37,554 nucleotides of DNA from an uncultured Holophagaceae bacterium (GTDB taxonomy: Bacteria; Acidobacteriota; Holophagae; Holophagales; Holophagaceae), in the NCBI GenBank assembly GCA_903927605.1, contig CAIYNT010000326.1, forward strand, positions 1 through 37,554. The letters run 5' to 3'. A model generated the notes under the pieces. That model saw nothing but the letters and a program-made list of their open reading frames with translations, had not been told where the DNA came from and did not search any database. This document shows positions 17,707 to 26,230 of this stretch, in pieces. Numbering within the stretch: position 1 is the stretch's first letter; each line of letters starts with the position of its first letter. Made by a program: the position numbers and the translations under genes.

Positions 17707-19218
17707 TCAGCCGAAGAAGTAGGTGAGTTGGGTTTTGCGGCTGGGGTTCTGCATGATGGTTGGGTCGGTGTAATAGCTGTCTTCCCGGAAATGGGTGGAG
17801 CTGACTTCTTCGATGACGGCCCCGGCTTCAGACCAGAACTCATGCCGGACTTCCCGCTCCACGGTGAGTACATCGCCAGGATTGGCCGTGGATTCCAGGC
17901 CATCCAGCTTCATCTGGACGGTGCCATGAAGGATGTGGAAGGTTTCTTCCTTCTTCATGTGGTACTGCTCGGGATGGTGCTGGCCGGGCAGCAGGACGAG
18001 CAGTTTCTTGCAGTAGGCGCGGTTGACGACATTGATGATGGTCATGCCCACTTCGTCGAAGCGGTCGAGTCCATAGTGGTGGGAGATTTCCACATCCGCC
18101 TTCTCAGAGGTGACAGTGTGGCTCTCCTTGAGCAGGGCGCGAACTCTCTGAATGATCTGGAGAACCCTCTCCCGGTGATCCGTGCGTTCGACGTTTTCAA
18201 CGAAGACCGCGCCTCGGGCGGGAATGGGTGCCAGGGCCCTGAATTCCGCGTACTTCGAGAAGTCGTTGGCCGTGAGCTGACCCGGTGCATTGGGCATGGC
18301 AAACTGGACCTTTCCGATGTCGATCCGCTCTCCTGCCTGGATGGCCTGGGTCACGTAGACGCCTCGCCGGAGGTCCCGCAGGCTGTCGGACTCCCCTTTG
18401 GTGGGCTCGTACCTGCCGGAGGTACCGCCACAGGCAGCGAGGGCCTCTGCCGCAGCCTCGAGCCAGGGCCCGATCTGGTCCGGGCTCGAGGAATAGGCAT
18501 TGAGAGGGCTCTCCGGGGTGGGGATGCCCACGTGCCGCTCGAAGACCGCCGCGCCCTTGGCCAGGGCCATTTGCACCAAGCTCGTGTTGCCAGGGGACTC
18601 ATGCGTGGAAAATCCGATCCGGTGCTGAGGGTAGCGTGCCCTAAGGAAATCGATCTGGTTGAGCTGCAGGTGGTCAGCTGTGGTGGGGTACTCGCCGATG
18701 CAATGCAGCAGGGTCAACGGGCGCTGGCGGTGCTCCAGGAAGCTCACCACCTGGTCCAGTACCTCCAGGGGCACGCCCGCTGTCGATGCGATGATGGGCA
18801 GCGACGAGGCTGCGATGCGCTCCATGAGGGGCCAGTCCCCGAAGGAGCAGCTGGCGATCTTGAGGTAGCGGTAACCGTGAGCCTCGATCCGGCCCACCGA
18901 TACCTCGTCAAACGGCGTGCAGACAGGGATGAAGCCCTCGTCGTCCATGGCCTTGCGCAGGAGGAGAAATTGATCCTCGGAAAGGCGCGTCTCCTGGAAA
19001 CGCTTGACGAATTTCAGGTCCATCCGGTTCTGGAAATCCGGATGGATGAAGGTATCCAGGTCCCGGTACTGGAGCTTGAATCCGAAGTCGAATTGGCCCT
19101 TGAAAGGCTTCACGAGAGGGCCGAAGGTCCGGAGGATTCGGAGTCCATGTTCCAGGCTTCCGGCGTGGTTGTTGGCCATCTCGAAGACGATGAGGGGTCG
19201 TGCATCCCCCGTGTGCAT
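17707..19218 (-). CDS. neuB: NeuB-family nonulosonate synthase fused to SAF and cupin domains
   Basis: A 503-residue protein in three parts. Residues 1-260 are the NeuB TIM barrel that condenses phosphoenolpyruvate with a sugar (EMANNHAG 13-20, FKLQ near 47, KIAS, FERHVGI near 226). Residues about 275-340 are a SAF domain with LRRGVYVT and an IQAGE turn. Residues about 385-490 form a cupin with metal-ligand-like HHPEQYH (414-420), an ETF glutamate and a downstream histidine at 459, as in D-lyxose isomerase-like proteins. The start at 19218 has GAGGTG six bases upstream. The barrel motifs differ from standard NeuB (STHES where SDHT is usual). The cupin may isomerise or bind the sugar substrate. 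No CMP-sugar synthetase is in the window. Confidence 0.88.
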   Translation of the reverse strand: MHTGDARPLIVFEMANNHAGSLEHGLRILRTFGPLVKPFKGQFDFGFKLQYRDLDTFIHPDFQNRMDLKFVKRFQETRLSEDQFLLLRKAMDDEGFIPVCTPFDEVSVGRIEAHGYRYLKIASCSFGDWPLMERIAASSLPIIASTAGVPLEVLDQVVSFLEHRQRPLTLLHCIGEYPTTADHLQLNQIDFLRARYPQHRIGFSTHESPGNTSLVQMALAKGAAVFERHVGIPTPESPLNAYSSSPDQIGPWLEAAAEALAACGGTSGRYEPTKGESDSLRDLRRGVYVTQAIQAGERIDIGKVQFAMPNAPGQLTANDFSKYAEFRALAPIPARGAVFVENVERTDHRERVLQIIQRVRALLKESHTVTSEKADVEISHHYGLDRFDEVGMTIINVVNRAYCKKLLVLLPGQHHPEQYHMKKEETFHILHGTVQMKLDGLESTANPGDVLTVEREVRHEFWSEAGAVIEEVSSTHFREDSYYTDPTIMQNPSRKTQLTYFFG

Positions 19219-19285
19219 GCCGCACCTCGATTGATATTTACTTCCACGATACCTGGGATGGGTCAGAATCGGACCTGTCCCTTCG

Positions 19286-19882
19286 ATGGAGCCCTCAATG
19301 GTGGAAGCTTTACCTGGGCCGCCGGGGCCCGTCACCGAAGGAATCGCCGTGGAGGCGGCCCGACGCGTGCGGCTGGTTCTGACGGATGTGGACGGCGTCC
19401 TGACCAGCTCCCACCTGATCTACGACGTCCACGGGGCGCACCTGCGGGCATTCAGCACCCGGGACGGCGCCGCCATCCAGTGGCTGTCCCAGAGCGGGAT
19501 TCCCGTGGGCTTCATCTCGGCCCTTGACGACGCCAGCACTCGAAGGCGGGGCGAGGAGCTCGGCGTCCAGGAACTCCACCTGGGACCCCAGGATAAGCTG
19601 GCCACCTTCCACTCCATCCTCGGAAGGCACCGACTGAATCCCGAGGAGATCGCCTATCTGGGTGACGACCTGGTGGATCTTCCGGTCATCCTGGCCGTCG
19701 GCTTCTCGGCCTGCCCCGCCGACGCGGCCCAGGAAGTGCAGTCGGCCAGCACCCTGGTGATGCGGCAGAAGGGCGGCGAAGGGTGCTTCCGCGCCGCGGC
19801 CGAATTCATCCTGCAGGCCCAGGGGTACTGGGAGCCCATCGTGGCCCTTTACCGGATTCCCGCCGAGGGCCGAGAGGGCTGA
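19286..19882 (+). CDS. KdsC-like HAD phosphatase
   Basis: A 198-residue C0-type HAD phosphatase like KdsC: LTDVDGVLT carries the nucleophile aspartate, KLATF the conserved lysine, and YLGDDLVDLP the metal-binding acidic motif. The usual second motif (T/S-G-R) reads FISALDD, which is unusual. KdsC relatives remove phosphate from Kdo-8-phosphate or KDN-9-phosphate, so pairing with the divergent NeuB-like gene 67 bases away suggests that the NeuB product is phosphorylated. Starts at 19286 and 19298 are both possible; neither has a strong ribosome binding site. The gene is 51 bases upstream of the GT2-GT9 gene. Confidence 0.85.
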   Translation: MEPSMVEALPGPPGPVTEGIAVEAARRVRLVLTDVDGVLTSSHLIYDVHGAHLRAFSTRDGAAIQWLSQSGIPVGFISALDDASTRRRGEELGVQELHLGPQDKLATFHSILGRHRLNPEEIAYLGDDLVDLPVILAVGFSACPADAAQEVQSASTLVMRQKGGEGCFRAAAEFILQAQGYWEPIVALYRIPAEGREG

Positions 19883-19933
19883 AACTATCCACCCGGGCCC
19901 AGACGCCCTCACCCGAATACCCATGGAGCAACC

Positions 19934-21820
19934 ATGTCCACCCGCCCCAGGCTGTCACTGTGTATTCCTACCTGGAATCGGGCCCGGTTCCTCAAGGACG
20001 CCCTGGAGAGTGGACTCAGTGAGGCGGCAAGTCAGCCGCCTGGAACTGTAGAAGTCCTTGTTTGCGACAATGCTTCCAGTGATGAAACGCAGGCACTCAT
20101 CACCAGCTTCCAAGCGGTCCACCCAGAACTGCAGGCGTTCCGGAATGACGAACAAATTGGCTTCGACCGGAACTACCTGCGCTGTGTGGAAGAGGCCCGC
20201 GGTGAGTTTGTCTGGGTCATGGGGGATGACGATGCATGGCTACCGGGCAGTGTAGCCCACGTGCTATACGAACTCGATGCGGGTGCAGATGCGTGTCTAT
20301 GTCAGGCCAAGGTATGCGATTGGAACCTTAAACCTTGGGATAATCCAGACTATTCTAAACCTCCATCCCCTACCAGCGTTTGTCACATTGGTAGTCGCGA
20401 AGATCTAATTCATTACTTCAATGGTTGCTCGTACACTGGCAGAGTCTTTGCCTTCATAAGTGTGGGTATCTTCCGTAGAGACCGATTCTTGATGAACCGT
20501 GGACACCTTCAGCAAGCTATTGAGTCGCAGTATGTCCATCTTTGGGGAATGATGCTGTTTTTTCGTGATTACTTGAAATTGCATTTAATTCCGGAATTTC
20601 TTGTTCTGAGCCGTCAAAGTGACTCCTATGCCGATTCATACGCGGTCACCAACCCTTACGGCCGATGGATGAATGATTTTCGTGCTTGGGTACATGTCGC
20701 AGATGCGGCGTTCGGAAACGATATTGAACTGAAGGAATCCTTCTCCAGAATCGTCAAGCGGAATCATGGGGATGATTCATTTCTACACATGTTCCGCCAA
20801 TCTGCCCGCACGGAGGAGGATTGGCTCTCTGCAGTACCCTTCCTGTCCCGAGCTGGTTTTTCCCCCATCGCTATTGCCGCGGTAGATTTCGGATTTCGGT
20901 CCGGAAGCACCGACTCTCCCACCGCCAAGATCTATGAACGAAGTTCCCATTGCCTCAAAATTCTGCGCTTCCTTGCCAAGGAGGCGAAACGGATTGCCAT
21001 CATAGCCTTGGGAGGGCTTCCCAACATTCTCGACGAAGCCGCCCTCCTAGCCACCTTTAGGAGTAAGGGGACGGAATGTGGACTAAAAATATTCTGTACA
21101 CCTGAATGTTTGGAAATCCTTGATGGATTCGAAGTTCAATGCCTGGATCCCAATCGCTATGCCAGGGACAAGATCTACCGCGAATCCATGGCCAAGATCA
21201 TGCTCGACTTTGCCCCTGAATTAGTCCTGAACCTAGATCCAGCCCGGAGTCTCGAGGCCGATGATCTCTCACTTGCTGCCCACTCCATCAGCACCATTGC
21301 ATTCTCCCTTCCAGACCAGGGTCCGGATTCCGGTTTAACCAGTGCCGTGAATGGAGCCTACACGTGCCTAGTTCCTAATGAGCCCGGGGCTGTATCTCTG
21401 CTTACAGCCCTTGGGCTCGAAGCAGTCCCCGCCAAACTATGGCCCACTCAAAGCGCTCAGAAAGAGGCACAGGACATCCTATCGAACCTCGGGTGGGACC
21501 CGGCCATGACCCTCGTGCTCCTGGTAGACCACCCCTCCATCCTGGAAGAGCCGGGCTTCCATTCTTCCCTTGCTGAGGCCGCCCTGGGCCGATGGACCCT
21601 GCTGGGACTTGGTAGCAGGATTGTAAGCTACCAGACCATCGAGGCCTTACTGAACCCCTGGAGAGATAAATCGATGAATCTGACGGGGGTCATGGGTCTT
21701 GGCGCAACGGCAGCCTTGCTCCAGCGCTGCGGTGGATTCCTTGGGGGAACCCCCCTCCTTCGGGCCTTGGCCAAGGCCTGTGATTGCGCCCCGTTCCGGG
21801 TCGAACACCGTGAAATCTGA
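19934..21820 (+). CDS. Bifunctional glycosyltransferase: GT2 (abequosyltransferase-like) plus GT9-like domain
   Basis: A 628-residue protein. Residues 1 to about 300 are a GT2 with LSLCIPTWNRARFLKDALES, CDNASSDET and the DxD-like MGDDDAW, and the spacing of the abequosyltransferase RfbV family, which transfers CDP-3,6-dideoxyhexoses. That fits the rfbFGH operon upstream. From about residue 345 to the end there is a GT-B-like region (RIAIIALGGLPNILDEA, LVLNLDPA, GGFLGGTPLLRALAKA) reminiscent of the GT9-like domains of the neighbouring TPR proteins but without TPRs and clearly degenerate. The middle of the gene is AT-richer than its ends. A GGAG lies upstream of the ATG. The fusion may couple two transfers. 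Confidence 0.82.
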   Translation: MSTRPRLSLCIPTWNRARFLKDALESGLSEAASQPPGTVEVLVCDNASSDETQALITSFQAVHPELQAFRNDEQIGFDRNYLRCVEEARGEFVWVMGDDDAWLPGSVAHVLYELDAGADACLCQAKVCDWNLKPWDNPDYSKPPSPTSVCHIGSREDLIHYFNGCSYTGRVFAFISVGIFRRDRFLMNRGHLQQAIESQYVHLWGMMLFFRDYLKLHLIPEFLVLSRQSDSYADSYAVTNPYGRWMNDFRAWVHVADAAFGNDIELKESFSRIVKRNHGDDSFLHMFRQSARTEEDWLSAVPFLSRAGFSPIAIAAVDFGFRSGSTDSPTAKIYERSSHCLKILRFLAKEAKRIAIIALGGLPNILDEAALLATFRSKGTECGLKIFCTPECLEILDGFEVQCLDPNRYARDKIYRESMAKIMLDFAPELVLNLDPARSLEADDLSLAAHSISTIAFSLPDQGPDSGLTSAVNGAYTCLVPNEPGAVSLLTALGLEAVPAKLWPTQSAQKEAQDILSNLGWDPAMTLVLLVDHPSILEEPGFHSSLAEAALGRWTLLGLGSRIVSYQTIEALLNPWRDKSMNLTGVMGLGATAALLQRCGGFLGGTPLLRALAKACDCAPFRVEHREI

Positions 21821-21865
21821 AAGATTAATCCCAAGAAAACGTTCCAGAGGATTGGTTGGGATCCT

Positions 21866-21889
21866 GAGTACGCCGATCAGGGCGTACTC
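21866..21889. terminator. Stem-loop between convergent genes
   Basis: A perfect 9-bp inverted repeat (GAGTACGCC / GGCGTACTC) with a six-base loop, between the + strand GT gene and the - strand TPR gene that converge here. On the + strand it is followed only by a short CTTTG, so a classical T-tract is weak. It is well placed to end transcription from both sides. Confidence 0.5.
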
Positions 21890-21930
21890 CTTTGAGGGCC
21901 ACCATTCTTGGTATAGAAGCGGGTGGGACG

Positions 21931-23292
21931 TCAACCGCAAGCACTCAAATCAGCTACTACCCTCTCGATAACCGAGGCCCAATCCCCGGCTTCTGGTTGC
22001 CGATAGATTCGCAGAGTGGGGTACCAGGGGCTATCATCCCGATCCATCCGCCAGCGCCAATCGGGAAAGGCGGTGACCAGCACAAATGCGGGAAGTCCAA
22101 GGGCACCCGCCAGATGGACGATCGAAGTATCCACAGTGATGACCAGGTCCATGGCGGAAAGGGCATATGCGGTATCCGCAAAGCTGCCCCTGATCACGGG
22201 ACCCATGGGAATGATCCGCGAGAAGGGCATCTGGCTCCCAGAACCCACTTGGAAGCTGTGCCAAGCTACTGGCAGGGCTTCGAGGGGTTTCAACATAGAG
22301 GGAGGAATGGAGCGCTCCGCATCCCTGATGTGCCTGGGATTCCCGGCCCACACCAACCCCACCCGTGTATGGCCTTCAGTGGCGGCTAGGATCCGGTCGA
22401 TGCCCTCGCGATGTGGCACTCGGTCAGGAACGGACAGGTAAGGAATATCCGCGGGAATGGAATCCAGGTCCGTCCGGAAGATCCGCGGTAGGGACAGCAG
22501 GGGCAGTTGGAAATCAAAGGGTGGGATCGGATCCTCGTGTTTGATGACTTCGTCGATGCCGGGGCAGGTGGCCATCAAGTCCATGAGTGGCTCAGTAACC
22601 TCCAGAAGCACCCTTCCTCCGCGGGCTTTGACCAGGGAGGCATAACGCCCGAACATGATGACGTCCCCCATGCCCTGCTCCCAGCGAAGGAGTAAAGTCT
22701 TGCCAACGAGCGATTCGCCATTCCACTGAGGTTCGGCGAGCATGATTTCTTTTGGCCGGTTTTCAAAGAGCGATATATCCCACCTTAATTCGAATTGATC
22801 CCAGCCTAGTGGCATGTCACCCAACAAGAGGTTGCGGCAGGCCAAGTTCAAGACATCCTCCTCTGAGGGCTCGATACCGAAATGGCGCTTGAATTCCGCA
22901 TTATGGTCAAGTTTGTTTCTTGGGTGGAAAAAGACAAGTTCTAACGCTTTGCGTAGAGACAAATTGTCGGGGGCTTGTCTAAGGGCTTCGGCCAGAACCT
23001 CTGTGGCCCCTTGCAGGTCCATTTTCTTCACAAGGCCCTCTGCCAGGGCCAGCCGAGCCTGCATGTTTCGTGGATCCAGGTTAAGGGCCCGGTCACAGGC
23101 ATCGCAGCCTTCTTCAAGGCTGCCCGTCATCAACAATAAATCCCCAAGGTCGGCCCACGCCCCAGCATTTTCAGGTTGGAGTGCCAGATACTGGCGATAG
23201 GCAGATATAGCCAAATCCTGCTGATCAGAACGATGTAGCTCTCGCGCATTCTCAAGCAGCTTCATGGGGTAGGTATTTCCCATATCATCCAA
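21931..23292 (-). CDS. TPR protein with GT9-like glycosyltransferase domain
   Basis: About 453 residues. TPR repeats occupy roughly residues 10-115 (AISAYRQYLALQPENAGAWA is typical), followed by a GT-B, GT9-like region with LLLRWEQGMGDVIMFGRYAS, GLVWAGNPRH, ITVDTSIVHLAGALGLP and a C-terminal PDWRW-DSPWYPTLRIYRQP block. The layout resembles FlmG, a TPR-plus-transferase protein that glycosylates flagellin in Caulobacter. The start is uncertain: TTG at 23292, ATG at 23283 or ATG at 23265. An AGGGA upstream favours the first. It is one of five paralogues, and shares a divergent spacer with the inverted copy. Confidence 0.85.
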   Translation of the reverse strand: MDDMGNTYPMKLLENARELHRSDQQDLAISAYRQYLALQPENAGAWADLGDLLLMTGSLEEGCDACDRALNLDPRNMQARLALAEGLVKKMDLQGATEVLAEALRQAPDNLSLRKALELVFFHPRNKLDHNAEFKRHFGIEPSEEDVLNLACRNLLLGDMPLGWDQFELRWDISLFENRPKEIMLAEPQWNGESLVGKTLLLRWEQGMGDVIMFGRYASLVKARGGRVLLEVTEPLMDLMATCPGIDEVIKHEDPIPPFDFQLPLLSLPRIFRTDLDSIPADIPYLSVPDRVPHREGIDRILAATEGHTRVGLVWAGNPRHIRDAERSIPPSMLKPLEALPVAWHSFQVGSGSQMPFSRIIPMGPVIRGSFADTAYALSAMDLVITVDTSIVHLAGALGLPAFVLVTAFPDWRWRMDRDDSPWYPTLRIYRQPEAGDWASVIERVVADLSACG

Positions 23293-23316
23293 TGGTCTGT
23301 TTCCCTTTTTTTAAGG

Positions 23317-23332
23317 TGACATGATTATGTCA
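23317..23332. repeat. Inverted repeat in divergent spacer (operator candidate)
   Basis: TGACAT-GATT-ATGTCA, a perfect 6-4-6 inverted repeat, lies 25 bases upstream of one TPR-GT gene and 128 bases upstream of the divergent one. Its form fits a dimeric repressor site, but nothing else in the window identifies a regulator. The rest of the 167-base spacer shows no confident promoter. Confidence 0.3.
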
Positions 23333-23459
23333 GGGTCAAGAGGACGACCTTCCTTTCAATCTGGTTGTGTTTTGCCTGGAATGATTCTGACCATCGCACC
23401 GCTACACCAGAATCCTGACTTCCCCGCACCATTCGCGCCTGCAGAATCTCGGACAGAGG

Positions 23460-24644
23460 ATGAAGAAACCTAAGGACAACAGGAATCCAAAATTAGGGAC
23501 CGGCCCACGAACCGCCGAGGGCCTCCTGGAACAGGCGGCCATCCTGGTCAAGGAGGGCAGCACGACAAAAGCGCGGCAGATTTTATACCAGGTCCTACGG
23601 AGCACCCCGGGCGATCGGATGGCCCATCTGCTGCTCAATCACGCGGCCCTCATGGACGGCGACCTCGGCGGACTCCGCCGGGCCGTTGAGCTACAACGAA
23701 CCCTGCCGATTCCACCTGACATCGTTGCCTGGAATCTCAGTCACCTGAACTTGCGACTGGGAGTGATGCCCCAGGGTTGGGATGAGTACGAAGTCCGCTG
23801 CCGGATCCCCGGCCTGGTCATACCGGAACGACATTTCTCCCAGCCCCGCTGGAACGGGGAGCCCTTCCCTGGGAAAACCCTCCTGCTTCGCTATGAGCAG
23901 GGCTTCGGGGACACTCTGATGTTCGTCCGATACGCCAGGCGGGCTAAGGCGCTTGGAGGCCTGGTTCTCCTCGACGCCCAGGTGCCCTTGGCAGATCTGG
24001 TGGCCACCTGCCCGGGTGTCGACGGAGTCATACCCCACGGGTCCCCCCTGCCACCCTTCGACCTTCAGGTCTCTTTGCACTCGTTGCCCCAGGTCTTCCA
24101 GACGACCCTGGACACCATTCCCCAGGAGATCCCCTACCTGGATATCCCGGGGCACGTTCCTAACCGGGACTGGATCCTCCGAACCCTCGCCCGGTCCGAG
24201 GGCCAGACGCGCATCGGCCTGGTTTGGGCGGGGCGTCGCACCCACAAGGACGATCAGCAGCGGTCCCTGACACCCGCGTCCCTCGCGGCCCTGGGCTCCG
24301 TACCAGGGGTCGCCTGGCACAGCTTCCAGATTGACAGCCCGGAACAGCCCCCACTGCCGGGCCTCGTGATCCTGGACCCCATGCTGCGCAATTTCTCGGA
24401 CACCGCCTTCGCGCTCAGCGGCATGGATCTGCTGATCACCGTGGACACGGCCCTGGCCCATCTGGCCGGCGCCCTGGGCATTCCCACGCTGCTGCTCCTG
24501 CCCTTCTACCCGGACTGGCGCTGGCTGCTGAGCCGGGAGGACAGCCCCTGGTACCCCTCCATGCGCCTCTATCGGCAGACCTCCCCGGGCGACTGGGACG
24601 GTGTCCTCGCTCGGATCGTTTCTGATTTGACGGGCGGCTCCTAG
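23460..24644 (+). CDS. TPR protein with GT9-like glycosyltransferase domain (inverted copy)
   Basis: A 394-residue paralogue of the neighbouring genes but on the opposite strand. The N-terminal helical part is short (residues about 15-90, perhaps two TPRs, starting GLLEQAAILVKEG). The transferase part has LLLRYEQGFGDTLMFVRYAR, GLVWAGRRTH, ITVDTALAHLAGALGIP and the shared PDWRW / DSPWYPSMRLYRQ end. An ACAGAGG directly precedes the ATG. It is convergent with the copy at 24683, separated by 38 bases with no clear terminator. Function inferred as for its paralogues: a cytoplasmic glycosyltransferase, perhaps acting on flagellin. Confidence 0.85.
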   Translation: MKKPKDNRNPKLGTGPRTAEGLLEQAAILVKEGSTTKARQILYQVLRSTPGDRMAHLLLNHAALMDGDLGGLRRAVELQRTLPIPPDIVAWNLSHLNLRLGVMPQGWDEYEVRCRIPGLVIPERHFSQPRWNGEPFPGKTLLLRYEQGFGDTLMFVRYARRAKALGGLVLLDAQVPLADLVATCPGVDGVIPHGSPLPPFDLQVSLHSLPQVFQTTLDTIPQEIPYLDIPGHVPNRDWILRTLARSEGQTRIGLVWAGRRTHKDDQQRSLTPASLAALGSVPGVAWHSFQIDSPEQPPLPGLVILDPMLRNFSDTAFALSGMDLLITVDTALAHLAGALGIPTLLLLPFYPDWRWLLSREDSPWYPSMRLYRQTSPGDWDGVLARIVSDLTGGS

Positions 24645-24682
24645 GTACCTTGGCTGCCTTCCTCGGGTGGGGGTGAGTTCCG

Positions 24683-26230
24683 TCAGGGCAGGTCCGCGCC
24701 ATTGTCAGGCACCTGATCCCCAGGTCCAGGTTCAGGACCCACCCCTTCGCCGGAAAGATCCTCAACGACCTGCCTGATGACCGTGCCCCAATCGTTGGGC
24801 TTGGGCTGCCGGTAGATGCGCAAGGTGGGGTACCAGGGACTGTCCGCCCGCCCCATCATCCAGCGCCAATCGGGGATGTAGGAGACCAGGAGCAGGGTCG
24901 GGATGCCCAGGGCGCCGGCCAGGTGGGCCATGGCCGTATCCACGGTGATCATCAGATCCATGCCGCTGAGCGCGAAGGCCGTATCCGAGAAATTGCTCAG
25001 GAGGGGCGCCAGGGAAGTCATCCCATGGAGGGGGGGAATTTCCGTCGCCCCAAGCTGGAAGCCATGCCAAGCCACCTCCCTCAGAGCGTTCAGGGGGGAA
25101 AGGGCGCCCGGAGCGATGGACCGTTGCGCATCACGGGTGTGGATGGCACTGCCGGCCCAGGACAGTCCAATCTTGACGCGCCCGTTCGAGCGGGCCAGGA
25201 GGTCCTGAATTCCGACCCGGTTCGGCACCCTCTGGGGAACGCTCAGGTAGGGTACTTCCGCCGGGATGGACGCCAAGTCCGTCTGGAATATCCGGGGCAG
25301 GCTGAGCAGCGGCAGCTGCAGGTCGAACGGGGGAATTGGACTCCCCTCGGGCACGACTTCGTCCACGCCGGGGCAGGTGGCCACCAGCTCCGCCAATTCC
25401 GGCTGGGCCAGCAGGATCACCCTCGCGCCAAGGCGCTTCACACTCGAGGCATAGCGTACAAACATCAGGGTGTCGCCCAGTCCCTGTTCCCAGTGCAGCA
25501 ACAGGGTCCGACCCTGCAGGGGCTCCCCATCCCAGAAGGGCTGGGAGAACTGTCTGGGCGGAGTCATGATGGCCGGGTGGCAAAAACGGGTTTCGTGCTG
25601 GATCCAGCCCTCGGCCATGGCACCGAAGAGCATGTTCACGCAAAAGCGTTCCCATTCCAGTTCCGCGCCTGAATAGTCCGTATCCACCCGACGGAGCATT
25701 TCCCGGTGCAGGGCGGGCCAGTTTTGTTCTCGAATGAAGATGGACGTTAGAAAGCCCGTGAGGACCGGATTGCCCGGCTCTTGTTCCACGGCTGGAGCCA
25801 AGACCGCTCGGGCCAGGTCCAACTGGTCCTGTCTCCACCGGCACCGGGCCAAATCCAGGCGGACTTCCGTCTGACGAGGGTCCACGGCCAGGGCTTTTTC
25901 AAGCCAGGAAACGGCCTCTTCCACGCGGCCCAGTTTCAGGCATGCCTTTCCCGTGCCAGCCAAGGCGGGAAGGAAATCAGGATCGATGGCCAGGGCCTTG
26001 GAGTACGCATTGAGAGAGCCCACCGCCTGCTTCATCGAGAGCAGCAGGCCCCCGTAGCTTGCCCAGGCATCGGGAGCCTCCGGGTGGAGAAGCAACAGGT
26101 TCCGGTAGGCCAGGAGCGCTTCTCCCTCTTTGCCTGAAAGCTCCAACTCCCGGGCCTCCTCGAGCAGCTTTCCTAGGTCTTCGGCCACCGTATTTTCCTT
26201 TCCAGTGGGCAGGTTCGGGAAGGTCTTCAT
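24683..26230 (-). CDS. TPR protein with GT9-like glycosyltransferase domain
   Basis: A 515-residue paralogue, the longest of the five, with about four TPRs in residues 15-170 (for example ALAIDPDFLPALAGTGKACL and ALAVDPRQTEVRLDLARC). The transferase half has LLLHWEQGLGDTLMFVRYAS, GLSWAGSAIH, ITVDTAMAHLAGALGIP and DSPWYPTLRIYRQP. I chose the ATG at 26230 because it overlaps the stop of the upstream paralogue as ATGA; the longer frame to 26305 lies inside that gene. Translation is probably coupled to the upstream gene. The tail after the shared block is proline/glycine-rich and not conserved. Confidence 0.87.
   Translation of the reverse strand: MKTFPNLPTGKENTVAEDLGKLLEEARELELSGKEGEALLAYRNLLLLHPEAPDAWASYGGLLLSMKQAVGSLNAYSKALAIDPDFLPALAGTGKACLKLGRVEEAVSWLEKALAVDPRQTEVRLDLARCRWRQDQLDLARAVLAPAVEQEPGNPVLTGFLTSIFIREQNWPALHREMLRRVDTDYSGAELEWERFCVNMLFGAMAEGWIQHETRFCHPAIMTPPRQFSQPFWDGEPLQGRTLLLHWEQGLGDTLMFVRYASSVKRLGARVILLAQPELAELVATCPGVDEVVPEGSPIPPFDLQLPLLSLPRIFQTDLASIPAEVPYLSVPQRVPNRVGIQDLLARSNGRVKIGLSWAGSAIHTRDAQRSIAPGALSPLNALREVAWHGFQLGATEIPPLHGMTSLAPLLSNFSDTAFALSGMDLMITVDTAMAHLAGALGIPTLLLVSYIPDWRWMMGRADSPWYPTLRIYRQPKPNDWGTVIRQVVEDLSGEGVGPEPGPGDQVPDNGADLP

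Noticed and set aside
16593..19527. Long + strand frames opposite the ThDP and NeuB genes
   Set aside because: They are antisense shadows of strong - strand genes in high-GC sequence and show no domain features.
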